A DNA stretch of 37,910 nt from an uncultured bacterium (GCA_903875555.1 CAIQWN010000030.1:1-37910), one strand, 5' to 3'; shown: positions 28,480 through 36,138, counted from the stretch's first letter. The notes: generated from the letters alone by a model not told the origin. Program-made: numbers and translations.

Positions 28480-28578
28480 ATTTATTAAGTATATATAGAA
28501 TCAACGATTAAGTAAACCTTTTTAGATAATAAAAAGGGCAGTCATAAACTGCCCCAGTTTTTCGAAAGATCGAAACGT

Positions 28579-28800
28579 CTATTTGCTCATTTCGGATCTG
28601 TAGTGATGAAGCAGTCTACAAAGTTGTTTGGCTCTGGCAGATATTGTCTGCAACTGTTTTTTTTGTTCCTCATTAATCAATGTTTGTGGAAAATCATCTA
28701 CTACCAAATTAAGCAGTGTGAGTTGGTTTTGAGAAGATTGAAGATTATTATATAAAACCTCCTCTGTTGTTTCTTTGATTTCGGGCATGACAGCCTCCAT
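28579..28800 (-). CDS. Hypothetical protein (73 aa)
   Basis: ORF followed by terminator AAAAAGGGCAGT-CATAA-ACTGCCCCAGTTTTT (28531-28562). Confidence 0.5.
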   Translation of the reverse strand: MEAVMPEIKETTEEVLYNNLQSSQNQLTLLNLVVDDFPQTLINEEQKKQLQTISARAKQLCRLLHHYRSEMSK

Positions 28801-28925
28801 AAATTGTTAGATACTTTCTACACTACTCTTTACTTTAGAAACTGTCAAGAGTTTTATATTTTTTAAGTTACTCCTGTTTTTATCTTTTGTGTAGTAAGAT
28901 TTAGTAGTGTGAGACGTCACTACTT

Positions 28926-29441
28926 ATGGAGCAAATAGCACCCATTACAAAAGAAGAGTTTTTGAAGGCGTACGACGAGTATGCGGACATGCTTTTTCGT
29001 TTTGCTTTTGTGAAAACAAGCGATAGGGAGATCTCAAAAGATATGGTACAGGATACTTTTGTAAAAACTTTTGAATATTTACAAAAAGGTGAAGAAGTAA
29101 ATAATCTAAAATCATTTTTATATCAAGTACTTAGAAACATAGTGATTGATTATTATAGAAAGAAAAAAAGTTTTTCATTAGACGAACAAATGGAAAATGG
29201 TTTTGATATTTTTGAAACAAACAAAGAATCAAAAATATTTGAGAATGCCGAAGAGAAAGAGGCGATCAGAATGCTTAATTCACTAGAAGATGTATATAAA
29301 GAAACTCTTGTCTTAAGATTCGTTCAAGATATGTCTGTTAATGAGATTGGAGAACTTCTTGGTGTTTCTCCAAATGTGGTATCTGTTAGAATTAGTCGTG
29401 GATTAGAAAAGTTAAAGTGGTTAATGGGAACAAAGAAATAA
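28926..29441 (+). CDS. ECF-type RNA polymerase sigma factor
   Basis: Sigma2 ADMLFRFAFVKTSDREISKDMVQDTFVKTFEYL and sigma4 YKETLVLRFVQDMSVNEIGELLGVSPNVVSVRISRGLEKLK. Confidence 0.94.
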   Translation: MEQIAPITKEEFLKAYDEYADMLFRFAFVKTSDREISKDMVQDTFVKTFEYLQKGEEVNNLKSFLYQVLRNIVIDYYRKKKSFSLDEQMENGFDIFETNKESKIFENAEEKEAIRMLNSLEDVYKETLVLRFVQDMSVNEIGELLGVSPNVVSVRISRGLEKLKWLMGTKK

Positions 29442-29443
29442 AT

Positions 29444-30397
29444 ATGAAAGAAGAAAAGATATTCAATTTAATAAAAGAAAAAATAACAAAAATGGAACTC
29501 TCAAGTGAAGAGAAGTCTTTAATGCGTTCAAATATTTCTGAAAAATTGATTGAAAATATTCCTGTAAGATTTGTGGAGGATGTTCCGTCTCCATATGTAG
29601 CGGACACTATGTCGACCCGCTCGATTATAAAATTTAATACAAAAAATAATATGTTAATAGGAGCAATAATAGCAGCAATATTAAGTGGATCAGTGTCATT
29701 CGCAGCACAAAGTTCATTACCAGGAGATACTCTTTATCCAGTAAAGATACACGTTAATGAAAGTGTTGGGGATTTAGTAGCAGTATCATCAGTGTCTCAA
29801 GCAAAATGGGATACAGCAAAAATCGAAAGACGTTTAAATGAAGCAAAAACATTAGAAAAAGAAGGTAAATTAGATGCGGTAAAGAAAGAAATTCTAAAGA
29901 GCGAGGTTGCGCTTCATATACAATCTCTTAAAACAGAATTAAGTAATATTGAAAAGTCTGGAAATAAAGAAGATATTACAAGTATAAAAAATAATCTTGG
30001 GTCACTTATAAGTGAAGAAAGACTTTCATTACCAGCAGGGGAAAGAGGGGTTGGACAAATGATTAATAATTCAACATCAACAGTTAATGCATCAGGAACT
30101 GTTATTGTAAGTAATATTACAGCATCAAGCACAAAAGGAAGAGGTGATGATGGTGACAACGAAGGTGAATTTGATGATTTTGTTAAGTCATTAAAAGACA
30201 CAGTTGGTAATGTAAACGATGAATCAGAAAATAATAATCATCAAGAAAGAAATAACGAGGCCACATCGACAGGAAATATATATAATAAAGAAATTAATGG
30301 TGAAAACAGTAGTGATGTGAAAAATAAATTTGAATCAGCAAAAGATCAAAATGAAAGAAGTGGTAAAAAAGTAGAAGGTGGAGACAGTAATGATTAA
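29444..30397 (+). CDS. DUF5667-like single-TM protein, candidate anti-sigma partner
   Basis: Directly after the sigma gene; one TM; SSLPGDTLYPVKIHVNESVGDLVAVSSVSQAKWDTAKIERRLNEAKTLEKEGKL. Confidence 0.8.
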   Translation: MKEEKIFNLIKEKITKMELSSEEKSLMRSNISEKLIENIPVRFVEDVPSPYVADTMSTRSIIKFNTKNNMLIGAIIAAILSGSVSFAAQSSLPGDTLYPVKIHVNESVGDLVAVSSVSQAKWDTAKIERRLNEAKTLEKEGKLDAVKKEILKSEVALHIQSLKTELSNIEKSGNKEDITSIKNNLGSLISEERLSLPAGERGVGQMINNSTSTVNASGTVIVSNITASSTKGRGDDGDNEGEFDDFVKSLKDTVGNVNDESENNNHQERNNEATSTGNIYNKEINGENSSDVKNKFESAKDQNERSGKKVEGGDSND

Positions 30398-30459
30398 AGA
30401 AAAATTAAAACCAGTACATGTATTATAATGTACTGGTTTTAATGTTATAATCTAAAGAT

Positions 30460-30876
30460 ATGAAAAATTTAATAACAAAAGAGTTTGCTAAGATCATTAT
30501 TTTATCAGCAATTTATTCAACTATCATTAATGTAATTTTACTTGCTTTAGTAAAAGGTCCATCTGGTGCACCAGTTGATTTTGGTCCTTTTGTGTATTCA
30601 GCAGTTGTTGGAGCAACAGTTTTGGGGGTTGTTCTTGCTGGGGCAACTTATGTTCTGATAGGTAAGTTTAATAAGAATTTATTATCAAACTGGACTGTTA
30701 TTTCACTTATTGTTTTAATATTATCGTTTATTCCAGATGTTCTTCTGCCATATTCGTCAGCAGCAGAAGATCAAGGTTCTACACCCTTTATAATTCTTAT
30801 GTTAATGATTATGCATGTTGTTCCAGCGTGGATTGTAATTGTGAAGTTTAATAAATATACAAAAACACAAGGATAA
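30460..30876 (+). CDS. Hypothetical four-TM membrane protein
   Basis: Hydrophobic ORF; TATAAT 8 nt upstream. Confidence 0.65.
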   Translation: MKNLITKEFAKIIILSAIYSTIINVILLALVKGPSGAPVDFGPFVYSAVVGATVLGVVLAGATYVLIGKFNKNLLSNWTVISLIVLILSFIPDVLLPYSSAAEDQGSTPFIILMLMIMHVVPAWIVIVKFNKYTKTQG

Positions 30877-30925
30877 GGGATGATGGACGAATCAACAGAT
30901 TCGCGTCTCGGATATTAAGGATGAA

Positions 30926-30971
30926 GAAAATACTAATAAGTCGCTCCGTAAGGCGCGACTTATTAGTATTA
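30926..30971. terminator. Hairpin AATACTAATAAGTCGC...GCGACTTATTAGTATT
   Basis: Long perfect-arm inverted repeat just upstream of the DGR. Confidence 0.6.
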
Positions 30972-31000
30972 AAAACCCTACAAAATAAGCGTGATTTTGC

Positions 31001-31029
31001 TTGACTTTTTGTTATATGTATGCTATTAT
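31001..31029 (+). promoter_or_regulatory. Sigma70-like promoter of DGR target gene
   Basis: TTGACT (31001-31006), 17-nt spacer, TATTAT (31024-31029); SD AAGGAG at 31088-31093. Confidence 0.75.
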
Positions 31030-31094
31030 ATTGAAGTCAAATTCTTGACACCTGCTTAGGCAGTTTTAAACAAGTTGTACCTTGATAAAGGAGA

Positions 31095-31883
31095 ATGATG
31101 ATGCCAGATAATAATCTGATCACATCAAAGCAACAAACACGTATTGTAGACCTTGTTTCAGCAGAAGCAAGGAATGTAACCCTCGAAGCACTCGACAAGA
31201 TGAATCTCGAAAGTACGGTAGCGCAAGATAATATCATCACCAAGGGTGGCGATTTTCAAGCACTGCTTACCACTGGTTTTGCTTCTGTCGTGGCTTCTGC
31301 TCTCAACAAGATGTCTGGGCGGAAACACCCACAAACTGAACCGCTCGAGCAATACTTCGCTGAAGTTTTGGGTTACACCCTCGACCTTTCTGGTGTTGTG
31401 TTTCCCGAAAAGGATGGCTTTGTCACTTACGTGGCGGTGCCGTCTGACCTTGATGAAGACCAAATCTTCAGTCGTATCACTACGCACTTCAAGGTTGGGC
31501 AATACGCATACCAGTCGCCAGTCGCAAGCAACATCAACCGCGAAGTAAAGCAGAAACGTCCGCAAGGGCTTTATGTCTTCGCACACGCAGGTGGTGACGA
31601 GCCTGATGCGAAGCATCTCGGCAAGTCCTACGACGACGCAATGGCGGTCAACATGACTTTCATGAATCCCAAGGAATATCTCTTGGCCACAGGCTTCCAT
31701 CGCTTTATGAACAAGGACCACTTCATGGATGTGAAAGGATGGACTCGCACATCCTCTTTGTGGTCCGCTGGCTACTTGGTGGACGGTTACTGGGATCCGA
31801 GCGATGGCGAGCTTGACCTCTGCAATGGCTATCGTGCCCATCGCGGTTCGGGCAGCGGTCCTCGTGAGCTGTTTCTGGGTTAA
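31095..31883 (+). CDS. DGR target (variable) protein with C-terminal C-type-lectin-like VR
   Basis: ORF ends in the VR, LWSAGYLVDGYWDPSDGELDLCNGYRAHRGSGSGPRELFLG; A-specific difference from the downstream TR; three tandem ATGs, and SD spacing favours 31098 or 31101. Confidence 0.93.
   Translation: MMMPDNNLITSKQQTRIVDLVSAEARNVTLEALDKMNLESTVAQDNIITKGGDFQALLTTGFASVVASALNKMSGRKHPQTEPLEQYFAEVLGYTLDLSGVVFPEKDGFVTYVAVPSDLDEDQIFSRITTHFKVGQYAYQSPVASNINREVKQKRPQGLYVFAHAGGDEPDAKHLGKSYDDAMAVNMTFMNPKEYLLATGFHRFMNKDHFMDVKGWTRTSSLWSAGYLVDGYWDPSDGELDLCNGYRAHRGSGSGPRELFLG
31758..31877 (+). repeat. DGR variable repeat (VR)
   Basis: 120 bp ungapped against TR: 102/120 identical; 17 of 18 differences at TR adenines. 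Confidence 0.95.
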
Positions 31884-31897
31884 CTTATACTTAACCC
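31877..31897. promoter_or_regulatory. Hairpin abutting the VR 3' end (candidate target-recognition structure)
   Basis: GGGTTAA-CTTATAC-TTAACCC, perfect 7-bp stem, 7-nt loop. Confidence 0.5.
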
Positions 31898-31930
31898 TTC
31901 TGACTTTTACCCTTGTGTTTGGGTTTGGGT

Positions 31931-31968
31931 CAAAAAGCTTCGCAATTCATTGCGGGGCTTTTTTCTTT
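31931..31968 (+). terminator. Terminator after DGR target gene
   Basis: AAAAAGCTTCGCAA-TTCA-TTGCGGGGCTTTTTT. Confidence 0.75.
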
Positions 31969-32161
31969 TTTATATACTAAAAATGGTGATTGTAAAATCG
32001 ATCTAGCAATTAATTTTTTGCGTGATAACGATTTATTGCCAAAAGAAACTGCCTGCATCATAGTATGTATTTATATATACAACACATTGCTCCCAGTGGA
32101 GGAGAAACACAGAAAATTTGGAAACAGACAATCGGTGAACAGACGCTATGATGTAGAACAA

Positions 32162-32281
32162 TTGTGGTCCGATGGCAACTTGGTGAACGGTTACTGGAAT
32201 CCGAGCAATGGCAAGCTTTACCTCAACAATGGCAATCGTGACAATCGCAATTCGGACAACGGTCCTCGTGAGAAGTTTCTG
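32162..32281 (+). repeat. DGR template repeat (TR)
   Basis: Second copy of VR with AAY/AAG codons where VR has other residues; 31 A in 120 nt by hand count. Confidence 0.95.
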
Positions 32282-32314
32282 CACATAAACCCGACTACTT
32301 GGTCGGGTTTTGTG
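32282..32314. terminator. Stable hairpin immediately 3' of TR
   Basis: CACATAAACCCGAC-TACTTG-GTCGGGTTTTGTG; contains the avd stop codon. Confidence 0.6.
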
Positions 32315-32682
32315 TTATATATTTTATCCATCCATTTGTCATTTTTGATATTTCAATTAACACGCCTTCAATTCTAAAATATGTTTTATCGTTTATGATT
32401 TTTAATTCATATTCTGTGCGAATTAAATGTTTTAATAATTCAAGTGATGTTCTTACGTGTTTAAGTTTTTCTAATTTATCGATTTTGTTTTCAAATGACG
32501 CACTTATAACATTATTCATAACTTCGAGAGTTATGTTTTCTATATGAGTATGAATACCAAGTTTATCTCGTTTCGTTAATTTGTTTCCAGTTTGATACAC
32601 TGTTGCATATAATTGTTTTACAATATGAATAATAGAGATATCAGTAGTTGTTCGGGGGGGGGGTAATTCTAACCTGTTCCAT
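32295..32682 (-). CDS. avd: Avd-like accessory variability determinant (four-helix bundle), antisense to RT; 5' end broken by C10 tract
   Basis: ...IVKQLYATVYQTGNKLTKRDKLGIHTHIENITLEVMNNVISASFENKIDKLEKLKHVRTSLELLKHLIRTEYELKIINDKTYFRIEGVLIEISKMTNGWIKYITQ; ATG at 32682 is in frame only if the tract is 9 or 12 nt. Confidence 0.8.
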
Positions 32683-33687
32683 AATGTTTCTAGTTTAACA
32701 AATCTTTTCGATGCTTGGAATGAATTTAAAAAAGGAAAGAGAAAAAAGAAAGATGTTGCACTCTTTGAGCTTCATTTAGAAGAAAATATTTTTAATTTAC
32801 ATAAAGAACTTCGTAATAAAACATACAATCATAATCCATACGAAGATTTTTATGTTTGTGATCCGAAGCGAAGACATATTCATAAAGCAAATATTAGAGA
32901 TAGGGTAATGCACCAAGCACTTTTTAGAGTTTTGTATAAAGTGTTTGATAAACATTTTATTTACGATTCGTATTCATCGAGAAATGATAAAGGAACACAT
33001 GCTGGTGTGATTCGTCTTAATAATGCTATACGAAAAGTAAGTAAGAACTGGAAGAAAACAGTGTGGGTTCTTAAGTGTGATGTGAGAAAATTCTTTGATA
33101 GCATCGATCATAATATTTTACGAGAGTTGATTTTACAAAAAGTAGACGATAAAGAAATTCTTTGGCTTATAGATATTATATTTTCAAGTTTTGAAAAAGA
33201 AAAATGTAAAGGACTTCCGCTTGGGAATGTTACAAGTCAGTTATTTGCAAATATTTATTTAAACGAACTTGATCAATTCGCAAAACACACTCTAAAGGCA
33301 AAACATTATTTTAGATATTGCGATGATTTTATAATTGTTCATGAAGATAAGAAGTTTTTGGAAATTGTAATTAGAAAGATCGAAGAGTTTTTGAAAAATA
33401 ATTTAAAACTTGAACTTCATCCAAACAAAGTAGAGATACGCAAAGTTTCTCAGGGTATAGATTTTTTAGGTTATGTGATTTTACCTCACGCTATTGTGCT
33501 TCGTACAAAAACTAAAAGAAGAATATCTAGAAAAATTAAAGAAGGTGTAAAACTTTATAACAAAAAACAAATCTCAAAAGAATCTTTTAGATCTATGATT
33601 ACATCGTATCTTGGTGTTTTTTCACACTCTAGATCAAGGAGGGCGACTGATTATTTAAATGAGATCGTTAATGTTTTATCAATTTAA
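32625..33687 (+). CDS. DGR reverse transcriptase; ORF open from 32629, ATG at 32625 joined only if the G10 tract is 9 or 12
   Basis: Manual N-terminal extension ...NLFHNVSSLTNLFDAWNEFKKGKRKKKDVALFELHLEENIFNLHKELRNKTYNHNPYEDFYVCDPKRRHIHKANIRDRVMHQ upstream of the track ORF at 32908; CDVRKFFDSIDH, GLPLGNVTSQLFANIYLNELD, FRYCDDFII. Confidence 0.93.
32654..32663. repeat. G10 homopolymer in the shared 5' region of RT and avd
   Basis: tgttcGGGGGGGGGGtaattct. Confidence 0.95.
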
Positions 33688-33729
33688 ATTTTCCTTGCTA
33701 CTTACCATATACTACTTTATACTTTTGTT

Positions 33730-34134
33730 ATGGTCACACACTCAACCGAAGGAATATACATACACATGAAAGATGAACCGCTCTTAGTTAAAGAAGGGGT
33801 GTTTCTTGTTGATGGAGAAGTTTGGAATACACAAAAAAGAATTGCAAAAATTTATGGAAGATCAGTTCCAACTGTAAACGATCATTTGAAAAAAATTTAT
33901 AAAGAAAAAGAATTAAGCAAAGTAAATAGTGAAAGAATTTTATTTATAACTCAGAAAGAAGGCAAGAAAGAAGTAACAAGAAAAGTATTGGTTTACAACA
34001 CCAATGTTTTGATTGCTGTTGGATTTCGTGTGCAAGGAGAGTGGGGAAAAGAGTTTCGTGTTTGGGCAAGAGAAGTTGTGCGTGATAGTTATGATCCCAA
34101 AGAACAGATTAAACATTTGTTTAAAAATAAATAA
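33730..34134 (+). CDS. RhuM-like (virulence protein family) N-terminal-domain protein
   Basis: FLVDGEVWNTQKRIAKIYGRSVPTVNDHLKKIYKEKEL...VLVYNTNVLIAVGFRVQGEWGKEFRVWA; likely start at 33766 (MKDEPLL). Confidence 0.7.
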   Translation: MVTHSTEGIYIHMKDEPLLVKEGVFLVDGEVWNTQKRIAKIYGRSVPTVNDHLKKIYKEKELSKVNSERILFITQKEGKKEVTRKVLVYNTNVLIAVGFRVQGEWGKEFRVWAREVVRDSYDPKEQIKHLFKNK

Positions 34135-34152
34135 GTGGTATAGTAAAAATAT

Positions 34153-34944
34153 ATGGACATAAACAATATTGATCACAAAAAAACATTATTAATAATAGGT
34201 AATTTGTTAGGTTGTGCTTTAATTATTTTAGCGTTAGCTTGGTCTTATAAGGTTTTGAAATCCCCAATTTCTCAAGCAGAAGAAAGTGCCGCGATTACAA
34301 TCACAGGAGAAGGAGAGGTGACCGCAATACCAGACGTGGCTAATATTTCTTTTTCTCTTCGTGAGGTTTCAAAAAATGTAGATGACGCACAAAAAATTGT
34401 GAATGATAAACTTACAAAAAGTTTAACAGAAATAAAAGTTTTAGGTGTGACTGATAAAGATATTAAAACTACTTCGTATAATGTTTATCCAAAATATACT
34501 TACACCAATCAAGTTTATTGTTTGGTAAACTGTCCTCTATCAAAACAAGTTCTTGAAGGTTATGAAGTATCACAAACTGTTTCTCTTAAGTTAAGAAATA
34601 AAGACGGTAAAGATTTAACTTCACAAGTTTTGGAAATTTTAGGAAAAAATAATATTACAGAAATAAACGGTCCATCATTTAGTATTGATGATGAAGAAAA
34701 ATTAAAAGCAGAAGCAAGAGAAATAGCAATCAGAAACGCAAAAGAAAAAGCAAAGGTGGTCGCAAAATCTTTAGGTGTTGAATTTGAAAATATAATTGAT
34801 TATCAAGAGGGTGCAAATGGTTACACACCAATGTATGAAGCAAAAGGTTTGGGTGGTGCGATGACCACAGCCTCAGCTGTTTCTGTTCCGACAGGAGAAA
34901 ACACAGTGAAGGTTAGCGTATCAATTACATATTCAGTAAGATAA
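34153..34944 (+). CDS. SIMPL (DUF541) domain protein
   Basis: ITITGEGEVTAIPDVANISFSLREVSKNVDDAQKIVNDKL...AREIAIRNAKEKAKVVAKSLGVEF. Confidence 0.9.
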   Translation: MDINNIDHKKTLLIIGNLLGCALIILALAWSYKVLKSPISQAEESAAITITGEGEVTAIPDVANISFSLREVSKNVDDAQKIVNDKLTKSLTEIKVLGVTDKDIKTTSYNVYPKYTYTNQVYCLVNCPLSKQVLEGYEVSQTVSLKLRNKDGKDLTSQVLEILGKNNITEINGPSFSIDDEEKLKAEAREIAIRNAKEKAKVVAKSLGVEFENIIDYQEGANGYTPMYEAKGLGGAMTTASAVSVPTGENTVKVSVSITYSVR

Positions 34945-35126
34945 TGGGAAGTAGTATGTAGCACGCAGTACGTAGTAAGGAAAAAATACAATGACTTAGT
35001 CATTGTATTTTTCTTTCTACTTGCTACATACTACGTACTACTTGAATTTAATTTGACTTGTCTTGCCTTATCTAGTATAGTGTGTTTATGAATGCCCTGC
35101 GGGGTGTTTTTTAGAATAAGATATAT

Positions 35127-35306
35127 ATGAGCTTAATAAATTACTTAAAAGAAACAAAAGAAGAATTAAAAGAGGTTAGTTGGCCAACAAGAAGACAGAC
35201 AATAATTTGGACAATATTGGTTATAGTTATATCAACTATAGTGGCGGTATTTTTAGGAGCTATTGATCTTGGTCTTAAACAACTTCTTTCTACTTTATTA
35301 AAATAA
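35127..35306 (+). CDS. secE: Protein translocase subunit SecE, absent from ORF track
   Basis: Manual translation MSLINYLKETKEELKEVSWPTRRQTIIWTILVIVISTIVAVFLGAIDLGLKQLLSTLLK*; precedes nusG. Confidence 0.92.
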   Translation: MSLINYLKETKEELKEVSWPTRRQTIIWTILVIVISTIVAVFLGAIDLGLKQLLSTLLK

Positions 35307-35395
35307 AAATGTAAATTTCGAAATTAGATTTTAATTCTTAGAATTTTTCTAGGTGTTAACTAATAACGAATAACTACTAACTAACAACTATTTAT

Positions 35396-35941
35396 ATGGC
35401 AAAACAAGAAACAGGTGGAGAGCGTCATTGGTATGCTATTCATACATATAGTGGATACGAAAATGCGGTTGTTCGTAATTTGAAACAGCGCATCGAGTCT
35501 CTTGGTATGGAAGACAAAATTTTTAGTGTTGTAGTTCCTGTTGAGAAAAAAATAAAAATTAAAGGAACAAAACGCGTTGAAGTAGAAGAAAAAATCTACC
35601 CAGGGTATGTTCTTGTAGATATGATAGTGGATGATAACTCATGGTATGTAGTGCGTAACACTCCGAGAGTAACAGGTTTCGTTGGAGCAGGAACACTTCC
35701 TGTGCCACTTGCACAAAATGAAATTGATTATCTATTTGGAAGGATGAAGGATGCAAAAGTAGAACATGAAATTACTATTGTGATAGGAGAATTAGTTACG
35801 ATCACAGATGGTCCGTTTAAAGATTTTGAAGGAAAGGTGAGTGATGTTGATAAAGCAAAAGGAAAATTGAAAGTCTTGGTGAATATGTTTGGAAGAGAGA
35901 CTCCTGTCGAGTTAGACTTTTTGCAAGTTAAAAAAGTTTAA
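35396..35941 (+). CDS. nusG: Transcription termination/antitermination factor NusG
   Basis: WYAIHTYSGYENAVVRNLKQRI; KIYPGYVLVDM; GPFKDFEGKVSDVDKAKGKLKVLVNMFGRETPVELDF. Confidence 0.97.
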   Translation: MAKQETGGERHWYAIHTYSGYENAVVRNLKQRIESLGMEDKIFSVVVPVEKKIKIKGTKRVEVEEKIYPGYVLVDMIVDDNSWYVVRNTPRVTGFVGAGTLPVPLAQNEIDYLFGRMKDAKVEHEITIVIGELVTITDGPFKDFEGKVSDVDKAKGKLKVLVNMFGRETPVELDFLQVKKV

Positions 35942-36138
35942 AGTCTAAAAAATCACTTCATCTACGTTGTCGCTACGAGAGTTTTATCAGTCAATGTACT
36001 AATGTACATCTCTCTCCAAAAATCTCTATGCTCCTAGTAGCTAAAGCAATTTTTTAAACTTTTGAATACAAAAAGACAGAGGTTGAAATTTATTATAAAA
36101 AGTGTTAAAGTAGCAAGACTTAGAAAAAACTATTTATT

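Noticed and set aside
31158-31841. 227-aa minus-strand ORF opposite the DGR target gene
   Set aside because: GC-rich antisense shadow of a well-supported gene with promoter, SD and VR; no recognisable domain.
31758-32281. VR/TR as an ordinary gene-end duplication or second truncated target gene
   Set aside because: 17 of 18 differences fall on TR adenines, and a DGR-type RT and avd are adjacent; random divergence would not give that bias.
32033-32284. 83-aa minus-strand ORF across TR
   Set aside because: Antisense shadow of TR; low-information translation.
31913-32377. 154-aa plus-strand ORF spanning TR
   Set aside because: TR is read as non-coding template; the ORF results from TR sharing the VR reading frame and has no start signal or N-terminal homology to the target.
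32299-32547. 82-aa plus-strand ORF opposite avd
   Set aside because: Antisense of the better supported Avd-like ORF; hydrophobic random-like translation.
32625-33687. RT as a group II intron maturase or retron RT
   Set aside because: About 350 aa without maturase/HNH extension, LGNVTSQ motif, and adjacent TR/VR and avd; no intron RNA domain V-like structure noticed.
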